DNA of 64,000 bases, from positions 1-64,000 of the forward strand of contig JAGAXF010000038.1 of assembly GCA_017941085.1 (NCBI GenBank). The letters run 5' to 3'. The stretch is from Bacillota bacterium. Its GTDB lineage: Bacteria; Bacillota; Clostridia; Peptostreptococcales; Anaerovoracaceae. The position numbers were made by a program, and so were the translations under genes. The notes under the pieces are model-generated. The model was not told the DNA's origin. It ran no database searches and was given only the letters and a program-made list of their open reading frames with translations. Shown here piece by piece: positions 52,343-62,763 of the stretch (the stretch's first letter is position 1; every line of letters begins with the position of its first letter).

Positions 52343-54043
52343 ATGGAGAGAATGATGCTGACACAAGAAGAAAGAAAGAATCTGGCAAATTTGCTTTTTC
52401 CGGAGCTGAAATATACAGCGGAGGAGCTGGAGGAAAAGTATCCCCCCAGGAATCTTCCTCCCGGAGCAAAGGTTACAAGATTGGGCCCCAGCCCCACCGG
52501 ATTCATTCACCTGGGAAACCTTTATGGAGCCTTTGTGGATGAAAGATTGGCCCATCAATCGGATGGTGTATTTTTCCTGCGAATAGAGGATACCGACGAC
52601 AAGAGATATGTTGAAGGTGCCGTTAAGATAATAATAGACTCCCTTAGATTCTTTGGTATTAACTTTGATGAAGGAGCCGGCCTGGATCCTGTAACCGGAG
52701 AAGACATTAATACAGGAGATTACGGCGACTATACCCAAAGTAAAAGAGGGGAGATTTACGCAGCCTTTGCCAAGAAATTGGTGGAGGAGGGCTTTGCTTA
52801 TCCCTGCTTCCTGACAGAGGATGAGATTTCAGATATTCGAGCAAAGCAGGAAGCCGCCAAGGGGAATCCGGGAATCTACGGAGAATATGCTCCCTATAGA
52901 GAGGTAACCTGTGAGGAAGCAAAGGCTCTAATAGATCATGGGAAAACCTATGTCATCAGATTGAAATCCACCGGCATTCCATCGGGAGGAGAAGAGGCCC
53001 CGGAGAAATTCAAGGTGATGGATGCCATAAGAGGTGAGCTGGAAATGCCTGTAAACTTCCAGGATACGGTTATATTAAAAACCACCGGCATTCCTACTTA
53101 TCACTTTGCTCACGTGGTGGACGACCATTTAATGAGAACCACCCATGTGGTAAGAGGCGAGGAATGGTTGCCATCCCTTCCCATACATGTGGAACTCTTC
53201 GAAAAGCTGGGCTGGGAGCCGCCGATTTATTGCCACACGGCGCAGCTTATGAAGCTGGGAGAGGACGGAAACAAGCGGAAGCTTTCCAAGCGTCACGATC
53301 CGGAATTGTCCTTGGATTATTATCGCCGGCTGGGCTATCATCCGGCGGCAGTAAGGGAATATCTCCTTACCATACTTAATTCCAATTTTGAAGAATGGAG
53401 AATTGAGAATCCGGATGCAGACATAGACCAGTTTATGTTCACCACAGAGAAGATGAGTAATTCCGGAGCCCTCTTTGATCTGGATAAATTAAATGACGTA
53501 AGTAAGGACGTGCTCCTTAAGATACCGGCAAAGGATATTATTGCATTCCTTAAGGCCTGGGCCCAGGAGTTTAAACCGGAGGTAATGGGCATCTTTAAGG
53601 ACGAGGAATATCTGGAAAAGATAATCGACCTGGGAAGAAATGATGCCAAGCCCAGGAAGGATTTGATTTATGCGGAGCAAATTGTTGACTTCATCAGTTA
53701 TTTCTTCCAGGACATGTATAAGCCGGAGGAAGGATTCCCTCAGGATGTACCAAGTGAAGACATACCCTTGATTTTGGAAAAGTATCTGGCTACCTACGAT
53801 CACAGTGATGACCAAAGTCAGTGGTTTGATAAGATTAGAGATATAGCAACGGAACTGGGCTACGCAGCAAAGCCAAAGGATTTTAAAAAGGAACCGGATA
53901 AATATAAAGGACATGTGGGCCATGTAAGCACGGTCATTCGTGTGGCACTTATGGGACGGAGCCAATCCCCGGATGTGCATACCATTCAGCAAATCATGGG
54001 AGAGGCCCTTACAAGAAGCCGTATATCCGGCGCAATGAGTTAG
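52343..54043 (+). CDS. gltX: Glutamyl-tRNA synthetase
   Basis: A 566-residue class I synthetase. The HIGH motif appears in [20 protein letters not shown] and the KMSKS motif as KLSKR (313-317). The protein is longer than the 480-residue standard GltX and starts with a 40-residue leader ([19 protein letters not shown]), a form found in Clostridia. It charges tRNA-Glu; whether it also mischarges tRNA-Gln cannot be told. The start is uncertain among ATGs at 52343, 52352 and 52355: a GGAGAG lies between the first and the others. Confidence 0.93.
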   Translation: MERMMLTQEERKNLANLLFPELKYTAEELEEKYPPRNLPPGAKVTRLGPSPTGFIHLGNLYGAFVDERLAHQSDGVFFLRIEDTDDKRYVEGAVKIIIDSLRFFGINFDEGAGLDPVTGEDINTGDYGDYTQSKRGEIYAAFAKKLVEEGFAYPCFLTEDEISDIRAKQEAAKGNPGIYGEYAPYREVTCEEAKALIDHGKTYVIRLKSTGIPSGGEEAPEKFKVMDAIRGELEMPVNFQDTVILKTTGIPTYHFAHVVDDHLMRTTHVVRGEEWLPSLPIHVELFEKLGWEPPIYCHTAQLMKLGEDGNKRKLSKRHDPELSLDYYRRLGYHPAAVREYLLTILNSNFEEWRIENPDADIDQFMFTTEKMSNSGALFDLDKLNDVSKDVLLKIPAKDIIAFLKAWAQEFKPEVMGIFKDEEYLEKIIDLGRNDAKPRKDLIYAEQIVDFISYFFQDMYKPEEGFPQDVPSEDIPLILEKYLATYDHSDDQSQWFDKIRDIATELGYAAKPKDFKKEPDKYKGHVGHVSTVIRVALMGRSQSPDVHTIQQIMGEALTRSRISGAMS

Positions 54044-54044
54044 T

Positions 54045-54746
54045 ATGGTTAAGCTAAATAATTCATGGGATGAACTTTTGGCCCAGGAATTCCAAAAGGA
54101 ATATTACCTGAAGCTAAGAGAATTCCTAAAAAATGAATATAAAAATCAAACTGTTTACCCGGATATGCATGACATATTCAGCGCCCTTAAGGTTACCGAC
54201 TATAAGGATGTTAGAGTGGTAATTTTGGGACAGGATCCCTACCATGAACCGGGAGAAGCTCACGGCATGGCTTTCTCTGTAAAGCCGGGAGTAAAGGTGC
54301 CCCCATCTCTTATAAATATCTTTAAAGAAATTCGAGATGACCTGGGTATTGAGCTTCCGGAAAAGGGCGTAGGATATTTAATGCCCTGGGCAGAGCAGGG
54401 AGTGCTTCTCCTTAATACCTGCCTTACGGTGAGAGCCCATCAAGCCAATTCTCACAGTGGAAAGGGATGGGAGCAGTTTACTGACAGGGTGATCGAGCTT
54501 CTCACCTTAAGGGAAGAACCTATGGTCTTCATACTTTGGGGTAGAAATGCCAGAAGCAAGATGCCCCTTATTGCGGAATCCAACAAGGATAGAAAAAATA
54601 AGCACCTGATTTTAGAGGGCGCCCATCCAAGTCCTTTTTCGGCCTATAACGGATTCTTTGGTGGAAAATATTTTTCCAAAACCAATGAATATCTAAAGGC
54701 TAAGGGCTTTGACGAAATAGACTGGAACCTGAAAGGAAAAGATTAA
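54045..54746 (+). CDS. ung: Uracil-DNA glycosylase
   Basis: A 233-residue family 1 UDG. The water-activating Asp64 is in [20 protein letters not shown] and the leucine-loop motif is [20 protein letters not shown], with the catalytic His. It removes uracil from DNA. The start is 1 base after the gltX stop, and its stop overlaps the start of typA (TAATG), so the three genes form one transcription unit. Confidence 0.96.
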   Translation: MVKLNNSWDELLAQEFQKEYYLKLREFLKNEYKNQTVYPDMHDIFSALKVTDYKDVRVVILGQDPYHEPGEAHGMAFSVKPGVKVPPSLINIFKEIRDDLGIELPEKGVGYLMPWAEQGVLLLNTCLTVRAHQANSHSGKGWEQFTDRVIELLTLREEPMVFILWGRNARSKMPLIAESNKDRKNKHLILEGAHPSPFSAYNGFFGGKYFSKTNEYLKAKGFDEIDWNLKGKD

Positions 54747-56617
54747 TGGCTGACAGACAGAAGATAATTAATATAGCGGTAATTGCCCACGTTGACGCGG
54801 GGAAATCCACTTTGGTGGATGCCTTCCTTAAGCAAAGTGGGGTGTTTAGAGACAACGAAGAATTGGTGGATTGCGTCATGGACTCTGACGATATAGAAAG
54901 AGAGCGTGGCATAACCATTTACAGCAAGAACTGCTCCATTATGCATGGAGATGTAAAGATTAACATTGTAGACACTCCGGGCCACGCGGATTTTTCCTCA
55001 GAGGTTGAGCGTATTATGAAGACGGTGGATACGGTTATTCTGCTGGTGGATTCCAGCGAAGGACCCATGCCCCAAACCAGATTCGTATTGAGCAAGTCCC
55101 TGGAGCAGGGAATAGATCCCATCCTTTTCATAAACAAAATCGACAAGAAGGATGCCAGAATCGACGAGGTTGTGGACGAGGTATATGAACTTTTCATGGA
55201 CCTAAATGCCAGCGACAGCCAGCTGGATTTCCCCATTCTATATGGTATCGCCCGTCAGGGAATTGCGGTGAAGGATCCATCGGAAGTTCAGGGAATTGAA
55301 GTGGAGCAGGGAAATGTAAAGATGAAGCATACCCCGGAGGGTTACGGCGGATTCGACCTTAAGCCTCTCTTTGATACCATAATTCAGCACTGTGAACCTT
55401 ATCCCGACAGAAGGGAGGAGCCTCTCCAGATGCAGGTATCCACCTTGGCCTATGACGATTACATCGGAAGGCTGGGAATTGGCCGTATTACAAGGGGAAC
55501 CATTAAGGAGGCCCAGCAGGTGGCAGTAACCAAGGCCGACGGTTCCGTGGTGCAGAGAAAAATAAATCAGGTCTTTGTTTACAGGGGCCTTAAGAGAATG
55601 GCGGTTCAGGAAGCCCAGTGCGGTGATATAGTTGTGCTTTCGGGAATTTCAGATATATCCATAGGAGAAACCATCTGCGATCCCAATAACCCGGAGGCCA
55701 TGGAAATGATTCACATTGAGGAGCCTACTCTCTCAATGAACTTCATGGTCAATTCATCTCCCTTTGCCGGCAAAGTGGGGAAATACGTAACCTCGAGGCA
55801 TATAAGGGAGAGATTGAACAAGGAACTGGAGGTAAATGTGGGTCTTACCGTTGAGGATACGGATTCCACAGATTGCTTCAAAGTTTCCGGACGAGGAGAA
55901 TTGCACCTTTCAATTTTGATAGAGAATATGAGACGTGAAGGTTATGAGCTGGCGGTATCAAAACCGGAGGTAATCTATCACAAGGGAGAAAACGGTCAAA
56001 GGCTGGAGCCGGTGGAAGAGGTAATAATCAGCGTTCCCGATGAATATTCCGGAGCTGTTATATCCAAGTTAAATCTCAGAAAGGGGATTATGCTCCAGAT
56101 GACGGGAGAAAATGGCTACCAAAGACTGGAGTACCACGCACCCACCAGAGGACTTTTGGGATACAGATCTGAATTCATCAACGATACCCACGGTGAGGGA
56201 ACCATGGAAAGAAGGTTCTTTGACTTTGAAGAATACAAGGGTGACATTCCCGGGCGAACCAACGGTGTTGCAATAGCCATTGAAGAGGGAGATTGTACCC
56301 CTTATGCTCTTTTTAATATAGGTGAAAGAGTTCAGATGTTTGTGGAACCGGGAACAAGAGTATATGAGGGCATGATAGTAGGCATGAACTCCAGGTCCGA
56401 TGATATGGAGGTAAATCCTTGCAAGGCCAAAAAGGCCAGCAACATGCGTGCTGCAGGCTCCGATGAGAATATTAAGCTCTCCCCGGCCAGACATTTTACC
56501 CTGGAGGAAGCCTTGGAGTTTATTGCGGATGATGAGCTGGTGGAAATTACACCGGAGGACATCCGTCTAAGGAAGAAGCTTCTTCACGAATTGGATAGAC
56601 GTCGGGCGGGAAGGTAG
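54746..56617 (+). CDS. typA: Ribosome-associated GTPase TypA/BipA
   Basis: A 623-residue translational GTPase. G1 is AHVDAGKST (14-22), G3 DTPGHADFSSEVERI, G4 NKID, followed by domain II, an EF-G-like domain III and V, and the specific C-terminal domain (PTRGLLGYRSEFINDTHGEG). BipA helps 50S assembly and translation under stress or cold. Slightly longer than the common 605-615 residues, with the extra length in the first third. Confidence 0.95.
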   Translation: MADRQKIINIAVIAHVDAGKSTLVDAFLKQSGVFRDNEELVDCVMDSDDIERERGITIYSKNCSIMHGDVKINIVDTPGHADFSSEVERIMKTVDTVILLVDSSEGPMPQTRFVLSKSLEQGIDPILFINKIDKKDARIDEVVDEVYELFMDLNASDSQLDFPILYGIARQGIAVKDPSEVQGIEVEQGNVKMKHTPEGYGGFDLKPLFDTIIQHCEPYPDRREEPLQMQVSTLAYDDYIGRLGIGRITRGTIKEAQQVAVTKADGSVVQRKINQVFVYRGLKRMAVQEAQCGDIVVLSGISDISIGETICDPNNPEAMEMIHIEEPTLSMNFMVNSSPFAGKVGKYVTSRHIRERLNKELEVNVGLTVEDTDSTDCFKVSGRGELHLSILIENMRREGYELAVSKPEVIYHKGENGQRLEPVEEVIISVPDEYSGAVISKLNLRKGIMLQMTGENGYQRLEYHAPTRGLLGYRSEFINDTHGEGTMERRFFDFEEYKGDIPGRTNGVAIAIEEGDCTPYALFNIGERVQMFVEPGTRVYEGMIVGMNSRSDDMEVNPCKAKKASNMRAAGSDENIKLSPARHFTLEEALEFIADDELVEITPEDIRLRKKLLHELDRRRAGR

Positions 56618-56674
56618 ATTCTTAATAAATCAGTTATAGTTTTGAAGCGTCATATAGAGAATGAGAGGATAATT

Positions 56675-59600
56675 ATGAACGAAGTGAAAAAGAAGGACAT
56701 GAACAAGAAAGAAAAGAGAAGCGTGAAGCCGGCAGTAAAGAAGTCGGCGGAGAAGAAAGTGTCAAAGCCGGCGGTAAAGAAGTCGGCGGAGAAGAAAGTG
56801 TCAAAGCTGGCAGTAAAGAAACCTGCGGAGAAGAAAGTGTCAAAACCGGCGGTAAAGAAACCCACGGCAAAAAAAGAAATCAAACAGTTTAAACGTGTAA
56901 TGGTGGCGAACCGCGGCGAAATTGCGATCCGTGTCTTTAGAGCCTGCCAGGAACTAGGCATTAGAACTGTAGCCATTTATTCCGAAGAGGATAAGAACAG
57001 TCTCTTTAGATATAAGGCTGATGAATCATATCAAATCGGAAAAGGCAAGACTCCCGTGGCCACATATCTATCCATCGATGAGATTATCGACCTGGCAAAG
57101 GCCAAGGGCGTAGATGCAATTCACCCGGGCTATGGTTTCTTGGCGGAGAATACTCAGTTTGCCATTGCCTGCGAAAATGCAGGAATAGAATTCATTGGAC
57201 CCACTGCGGAGATGATGGATAGGCTTGGAGACAAGATTAAATCCAAGCTTGTTGCTGCTGAGGTGGGAGTTCCAACAATTCCGGGAATTGATTCTGCCAT
57301 AAAGGACGAAAAAGAGGCGAAACTATTTGCAAAGAAGTGCGGCTATCCCGTGATGCTTAAGGCTTCTGCCGGTGGTGGCGGAAGGGGCATGAGAATTGTT
57401 CGCCATGAAAAGGATATTATAAACGAGTTCAGAAGAGCCAAAAGTGAAGCCTTGGCTGCCTTTGGTTCGGAAGAAATCTTTATAGAAAAGTATTTGGAAA
57501 ATCCAAAGCACATTGAGGTGCAGGTTCTGGGAGATAAATATGGAAACCTGGTGCACCTTTATGAAAGAGATTGCTCCATTCAAAGAAGACATCAGAAGGT
57601 GGTGGAGTTTACTCCTGCACTTTGTTTAACAAAGAAGCAGAGAAACGATATCTGTAGAGATGCTCTTAAGATTGCCGGTGCCGTTAACTACAGAAGCGCA
57701 GGTACCGTGGAATTCCTTCTGGATAATGAAGGTAATCATTACTTTATCGAAATGAATCCAAGAATCCAGGTGGAGCATACTGTAACTGAAATGGTTACGG
57801 ATATCGACATTGTTCAGGCCCAGATCTTAATAGCCCAGGGCTATGAACTAAAGGATCCGGGAATTGATATTAAATCCCAGGATTCCATTGAAACAACAGG
57901 ATATGCCATTCAGTGCAGAATAACCACAGAGGACCCGGGCTCCGGATTTGCTCCTGATACGGGAACAATTGAAATGTATAGAAGTGCATCGGGCTACGGT
58001 ATTCGTCTGGACGGAGGAAACGGTTTTACGGGAGCGGTTATTTCGCCTTATTACGACAGCTTGCTGGTAAAGATAACTGCCCACGCAAGAACCTTTGATC
58101 AGGCCAGGAGAAAGGCTATACGTGCCCTTAGAGAAACGGAAATCAAAGGTGTTAAAACCAATGTAGGTTTCATCCTAAACGTACTTAACCATCCTGCCTT
58201 TGAAAAGGGGGAGTGCAATACAGGATTTATTTCCGCCAATCCGGAGCTATTGGATATAAGAACATCTCAGGATAAGGAACTTAAGCTTATTACATTCCTG
58301 GGCAACAAGATTGTAAATGAAACCAAGGGAGCAAAACCCCAGTTTGACGTTCCTGTATTTCCAAGAATTCCGGAAAGCGAAGTAAAGGCACTTTCCGGAA
58401 CCAAACAGCTTTTGGATAAGGAGGGGCCTGAGGCTCTTTCCAAGTGGGTATTTAACCAGCAGAAGCTGCTTATTACGGACACCACCTTTAGAGATGCCCA
58501 ACAGTCCCTTATGGCAACCAGAGTAAGAACTGTGGACATGGAGAAAATCGCTCCTGCCACTGCTCTCTATGGAAAGGATTTCTTCTCATTGGAGATGTGG
58601 GGTGGAGCCACCTTTGATACTGCCTTTAGATTCCTGGGGGAAGACCCTTGGGAAAGACTTACCACCCTTAGGGAGAAGATTCCAAACATTATGTTCCAGA
58701 TGCTCCTAAGAGGAGCCAATGCCGTTGGTTATAAAAACTATCCGGATAACGTAATCAGGGAATTTGTAAAACGAGCGGCAGCAGCGGGAATCGATGTATT
58801 CAGAATCTTTGACTCCCTTAACTGGACAGAGGGTATGAAGATCGCCATGGACGAAGCTCTTAAGCAGGGTAAGGTGGTGGAAGCATGTATGTGCTATACA
58901 GGGGATATTCTGGATATATCCAGAACCAAGTACAATCTCCACTACTACGTATCCCTGGCAAAGCAGTTGGAGGACATGGGGGCACACATCATTACCATTA
59001 AGGATATGTCAGGCCTTCTTAAGCCTATGGCAGCAAGGGAGCTTATTGGCAGCCTTAAGCAGGAACTTAAGATTCCTGTTAACCTCCATACCCACGATAC
59101 CAGCGGTAATGGTATCGCTACAGTTTTAATGGCAGCCCAGGCGGGAGTTGATATTATAGATGCTGCCTTTAACAGTATGGCAGGACTAACATCTCAGCCG
59201 GCCTTAAACTCCATAGTTGCTGCTCTTGAGCACAGTAATCGAGATACGGGAATAGAACTGGACGGAATCCAGAAGATTTCCGAATACTGGAGAGATGTAA
59301 GACCGGTTTATGCTCAGTTTGAATCGGGACTTAAAACGTCCTCTGCTGAAATATATAAATACGAAATGCCGGGAGGACAGTATTCCAATCTAAAGGCCCA
59401 GGTAGATTCCTTTGGTCTTGGACATAAGTTTAACGACGTTAAGGAAATGTATCGAGCGGTAAACATGATGCTGGGAGACATAGTAAAGGTAACTCCCACA
59501 TCAAAGGTAGTTGGAGATACAGCCATCTTTATGGTGCAAAATGAAATGACTCCGGAGAATATCCTTGAAAAGGGTAAGGGAGTAGACTTCCCTGATTCTT

Positions 59601-60313
59601 TGGTCTCCTATATGGAAGGTATGATAGGTCAGCCCCTGGGTGGATTCCCCAAGGAACTTCAAAAGCTGGTTCTTAAGGATAAGAAGCCTATCTCCTGCAG
59701 ACCGGGAGAACTGCTGCCGCCGGAGGACTTTAAGGCGGATAAGAAATATCTGGTGGAAACCCTTGGCCTTGAAGGAACGCCCCAGGAGGTTATAAGCTAC
59801 GCCATCTATCCAAAGGTATTTGAAGACTATATCAGCGGAAAGAGAAGAGACGGTGACTTTAGATATATGGGATCGGATATTTTCTTCCACGGTTTGAGAG
59901 AAGGAGAAACCAGTGAAATTAAACTGGAGGAAGGAAAGATTCTCATCGTCAAGCTCATTGAGGTTCGTGGTGTTGACAGTGAAGGCTTTAGAGAGGTGGT
60001 CTTTGAAGTAAACGGAAACCGCAGAGTGGTCCGTATAAAGGACAACGACATCAAAGATACCCAGGCCGTTGCTGTAACCAGATATGCAGACGATGAAGAT
60101 CCTATGGAAATAGGTGCCAATATTCCGGGAGCCATAGTAAAGATTATGGTTAAAGAAGGTGAGAAGGTTGAAGCAAATCAACCTATTGCTGTAATCGAGG
60201 CCATGAAGATGGAAACAAATATTATTTCCACCACCTCCGGAATCGTGGATAAAATCTTTGTTAAAGAAGGACAGCAGGTAAAGGCTGGAGAAATGATTGC
60301 AGTTTTGAAATAG
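56675..60313 (+). CDS. pyc: Pyruvate carboxylase with lysine-rich N-terminal repeats
   Basis: A 1212-residue biotin enzyme that turns pyruvate into oxaloacetate. Residues 1-70 are an unusual basic tail of 13-residue repeats (KPAVKKSAEKKVS). The normal enzyme follows: biotin carboxylase (RVMVANRGEIAIRVFRACQE; ATP loop GGGGRGMRIV), carboxyltransferase (LLITDTTFRDAQQSLMATRV; FSLEMWGGATFD), and the biotin domain with Lys1178 in EAMKMETNI. Standard Pyc is about 1145 residues. The ATG at 56675 has GAGAGG upstream; an earlier TTG at 56642 is less likely. The next genes oxidise 2-oxo acids. Confidence 0.94.
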   Translation: MNEVKKKDMNKKEKRSVKPAVKKSAEKKVSKPAVKKSAEKKVSKLAVKKPAEKKVSKPAVKKPTAKKEIKQFKRVMVANRGEIAIRVFRACQELGIRTVAIYSEEDKNSLFRYKADESYQIGKGKTPVATYLSIDEIIDLAKAKGVDAIHPGYGFLAENTQFAIACENAGIEFIGPTAEMMDRLGDKIKSKLVAAEVGVPTIPGIDSAIKDEKEAKLFAKKCGYPVMLKASAGGGGRGMRIVRHEKDIINEFRRAKSEALAAFGSEEIFIEKYLENPKHIEVQVLGDKYGNLVHLYERDCSIQRRHQKVVEFTPALCLTKKQRNDICRDALKIAGAVNYRSAGTVEFLLDNEGNHYFIEMNPRIQVEHTVTEMVTDIDIVQAQILIAQGYELKDPGIDIKSQDSIETTGYAIQCRITTEDPGSGFAPDTGTIEMYRSASGYGIRLDGGNGFTGAVISPYYDSLLVKITAHARTFDQARRKAIRALRETEIKGVKTNVGFILNVLNHPAFEKGECNTGFISANPELLDIRTSQDKELKLITFLGNKIVNETKGAKPQFDVPVFPRIPESEVKALSGTKQLLDKEGPEALSKWVFNQQKLLITDTTFRDAQQSLMATRVRTVDMEKIAPATALYGKDFFSLEMWGGATFDTAFRFLGEDPWERLTTLREKIPNIMFQMLLRGANAVGYKNYPDNVIREFVKRAAAAGIDVFRIFDSLNWTEGMKIAMDEALKQGKVVEACMCYTGDILDISRTKYNLHYYVSLAKQLEDMGAHIITIKDMSGLLKPMAARELIGSLKQELKIPVNLHTHDTSGNGIATVLMAAQAGVDIIDAAFNSMAGLTSQPALNSIVAALEHSNRDTGIELDGIQKISEYWRDVRPVYAQFESGLKTSSAEIYKYEMPGGQYSNLKAQVDSFGLGHKFNDVKEMYRAVNMMLGDIVKVTPTSKVVGDTAIFMVQNEMTPENILEKGKGVDFPDSLVSYMEGMIGQPLGGFPKELQKLVLKDKKPISCRPGELLPPEDFKADKKYLVETLGLEGTPQEVISYAIYPKVFEDYISGKRRDGDFRYMGSDIFFHGLREGETSEIKLEEGKILIVKLIEVRGVDSEGFREVVFEVNGNRRVVRIKDNDIKDTQAVAVTRYADDEDPMEIGANIPGAIVKIMVKEGEKVEANQPIAVIEAMKMETNIISTTSGIVDKIFVKEGQQVKAGEMIAVLK
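56726..56881 (+). repeat. 39-bp tandem repeats coding for the basic tail of pyruvate carboxylase
   Basis: Three full 39-bp units (56726-56842) and a diverged fourth code for K-P-A-V-K-K-x-A-E-K-K-V-S. Units are almost identical in DNA, so recent duplication is likely and unit number may vary. Confidence 0.85.
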
Positions 60314-60328
60314 TAAAGGGAGATAAAC

Positions 60329-62167
60329 ATGAAACAACTACTAACCGGTGATGAAGCTATTGCAAGAGGCGCCTGGGAAGCCGGAGTAAAACATGCTTCT
60401 GCCTATCCGGGTACACCTTCTACGGAAATTCTGGAGTGTATGTCCGAATATGATGAAGTGTATGCAGAGTGGGCCCCCAACGAGAAGGTGGCCATGGAAT
60501 CTGCCATAGGGGCATCCATGGCAGGAGTAAGAAGTATGGCTTCCATGAAGCACGTAGGTGTTAACGTGGCTGCGGATCCTCTAATGACTTTTGCCTATAT
60601 GGGTGTTAATGGTGGTGCTGTAATAATTACCGCTGATGAACCCGGCATGTTCAGTTCACAAAACGAGCAGGACAACAGAAACTACGCCAAGATGGGAAAG
60701 ATTCCTATGCTGGAGCCTGCGGATAGTCAGGAATGCCTGGACATGATGAAGGCTGCCTTTGATTTATCGGAAGAACAAAATGTAATCTTCATGATTAGAT
60801 TGGTAACCAGAGTATGCCACAGTAAATCCTTTGTTGAAACGGGAGACAGAGTGGAACCGGCGGTAAAGGAATGGGCTCCGGATCCTCTTAAATATGTTGC
60901 CTTGCCGGCTCATGCAAGAATGCTAAGAGTTGGTATTGAGGACAGACAGAAGAGATTAAGGGAGGCCAGTGAAAACTCTCCCTTTAACTATGTGGAATGG
61001 GGCAAAGAGGGAGCCGGAGAGAAGATCGGCGTAATCGCTTCCGGCCCATCCTATTGGTATGCAAAGGAAGTATTCTCTGACCTCTTAGGTGAGGGTGTAT
61101 CCTATCTTAAGCTGGGATTTACAAATCCACTTCCCAAGGATATGATGAAGGACTTTGCCGGCAAAATGGACAAGGTATATATTGTTGAAGAGGATGACCC
61201 CTATATTCAGGAAGAAGTGGAAAGACTGGGTCTTACAGGAGTTGAGATTCACGGAAAGGACGTATTTCCTTCCTATGGAGAAATGACTCACGACGTACTT
61301 AGAAATTCCCTGACAGGAAAGCCTCTGCCTTTGGTGGACTATGACAAGAGCATGATTATAAGGCGTCCCCCATCTCTATGTGCAGGCTGCCCCCACAGAG
61401 GTCTCTTCTACAGACTGGGAAAGCGTAAGGACATTATGATAAGCGGAGACATTGGCTGCTACACTTTGGCGGCAGGTGCGCCATATAATGCCATGAATAG
61501 CTGTGTTTGCATGGGGGCATCTATTTCCGTTGGTCATGGTGCCCAGAAAGTATTTAACAGAGAAGGAATTAATAGAAAGGTAGTTACTGTTTTAGGTGAC
61601 TCCACCTTCTTCCACACAGGAATTAATTCTTTGATGAATACTGTTTATAACGGAAGTAATACAATTAACGTAATTCTGGATAATAGAATTACGGGAATGA
61701 CCGGCCATCAGCAAAACCCGGGAACGGGATTTACTGTAAAGGGTGAACCCACCAATATGGTGGACATAGAAACTTTGGTTAAGGCAATCGGTATTAAGCA
61801 TGTAAAGGTTATAGATCCAAATGACTTAAGTGCCGTTGATAAGGCCTTTGACGAGTTTATGGATTTGGAGGAACCATCGGTAATAATCACCCGGTGGCCC
61901 TGCGTTCTTAAGAAATTCTCCGATGCGGACCTTAAGGAATTCCCGGGACTTTTCCAGTCCAAGGATGTGGTAAATGAAGAAACCTGCATCGGTTGTAAGA
62001 AATGCCAAAAGACAGGATGCCCGGCTCTCATCTTTGATGAAGAGAAGAAAAAGGTCTTTATTAAAGAGACGGATTGTGTGGGATGCGACGTATGCGCCCA
62101 GGTATGCCCGGTAAGTGCCATACAAAAATCCGACGGAAGTCAGCCCAAGTTCGGCAAGTATGAGTAG
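60329..62167 (+). CDS. iorA: Indolepyruvate ferredoxin oxidoreductase, alpha subunit
   Basis: A 612-residue thiamine-diphosphate subunit. The N-domain begins LLTGDEAIARGAWEAGVKHA, the ThDP site includes GDIGCYTLAAGAPYNAMNSC and GDSTFFHTGINSLMNTVYNG, and the C-terminus holds two 4Fe-4S clusters (CIGCKKCQKTGCPAL; CVGCDVCAQVCPVSA). It oxidises aryl 2-oxo acids (indolepyruvate, phenylpyruvate) to aryl-CoA, passing electrons to ferredoxin. The beta-subunit gene follows and then an aminotransferase gene, which fits fermentation of aromatic amino acids. Confidence 0.96.
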   Translation: MKQLLTGDEAIARGAWEAGVKHASAYPGTPSTEILECMSEYDEVYAEWAPNEKVAMESAIGASMAGVRSMASMKHVGVNVAADPLMTFAYMGVNGGAVIITADEPGMFSSQNEQDNRNYAKMGKIPMLEPADSQECLDMMKAAFDLSEEQNVIFMIRLVTRVCHSKSFVETGDRVEPAVKEWAPDPLKYVALPAHARMLRVGIEDRQKRLREASENSPFNYVEWGKEGAGEKIGVIASGPSYWYAKEVFSDLLGEGVSYLKLGFTNPLPKDMMKDFAGKMDKVYIVEEDDPYIQEEVERLGLTGVEIHGKDVFPSYGEMTHDVLRNSLTGKPLPLVDYDKSMIIRRPPSLCAGCPHRGLFYRLGKRKDIMISGDIGCYTLAAGAPYNAMNSCVCMGASISVGHGAQKVFNREGINRKVVTVLGDSTFFHTGINSLMNTVYNGSNTINVILDNRITGMTGHQQNPGTGFTVKGEPTNMVDIETLVKAIGIKHVKVIDPNDLSAVDKAFDEFMDLEEPSVIITRWPCVLKKFSDADLKEFPGLFQSKDVVNEETCIGCKKCQKTGCPALIFDEEKKKVFIKETDCVGCDVCAQVCPVSAIQKSDGSQPKFGKYE

Positions 62168-62181
62168 AGGAGTTGCAAGAT

Positions 62182-62763
62182 ATGAGTGAAACAAAAAACA
62201 TAGTCCTGGCGGGAGTAGGTGGCCAGGGAACAATTCTGGCAGCAAAGATGCTTACCTTGGGACTTATGGAGGCAGGCTACGATGTGAAGATGTCCGAGAT
62301 TCACGGCATGAGCCAGAGAGGTGGAGACGTTACCTCCCAGGTAAGATATAGTAAAGACAAGGTCTTTTCTCCGGTAATCGAAAAGGGAACCGCGGATATT
62401 CTGGTGGCCTTTGAAGAGATGGAGGCTTTAAGGAATCTTGATTACCTTAAGGAAGGTGGAAGAGTTGTGGTAAACACGGAGAGAATTCCTTCCATGACGG
62501 TTTTAACGGGAGCTGAAAAGTATTCCGAAGATGTTCTTCCTGAGGTTATTAAGGCATCGGAAAATGCAATTACTTTAAATGCCACAGAGATGGCAGGCAG
62601 CCTGGGGAATCCAAAGGCGGCAAATGTAATTCTGTTGGGTGCCCTTATAAAAGCCATGGAGCTTACGGATATCGACTGGGAAAAGATTATAAAGGAAAAT
62701 GTTAAGCCTCAGTTTGTGGAGCTTAATCTTAAGGCTCTCCAGGCGGGACAGGAGGTAATATGA
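62182..62763 (+). CDS. iorB: Indolepyruvate ferredoxin oxidoreductase, beta subunit
   Basis: A 193-residue gamma-type subunit of 2-oxo acid:ferredoxin oxidoreductases. IVLAGVGGQGTILAAKMLTL at the start is the family signature, and SEIHGMSQRGGDVTSQVRYS the middle motif. The ATG at 62182 is chosen since GAGGAG stands 9 bases before it; a TTG at 62173 would leave no space for it. The stop overlaps the next start by 4 bases (ATGA). Confidence 0.95.
   Translation: MSETKNIVLAGVGGQGTILAAKMLTLGLMEAGYDVKMSEIHGMSQRGGDVTSQVRYSKDKVFSPVIEKGTADILVAFEEMEALRNLDYLKEGGRVVVNTERIPSMTVLTGAEKYSEDVLPEVIKASENAITLNATEMAGSLGNPKAANVILLGALIKAMELTDIDWEKIIKENVKPQFVELNLKALQAGQEVI

Noticed and set aside
56726-56881. CRISPR-like repeat array
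   Set aside because: The repeats are contiguous 39-bp units in frame within pyruvate carboxylase, with no spacers. No CRISPR array or cas gene was seen in the window.
59501-60337. 278-codon open frame on the minus strand
   Set aside because: Antisense to the C-terminal part of pyruvate carboxylase, including its biotin site. Rich in His, Tyr and Phe as expected from the reverse of Lys/Glu-rich coding.
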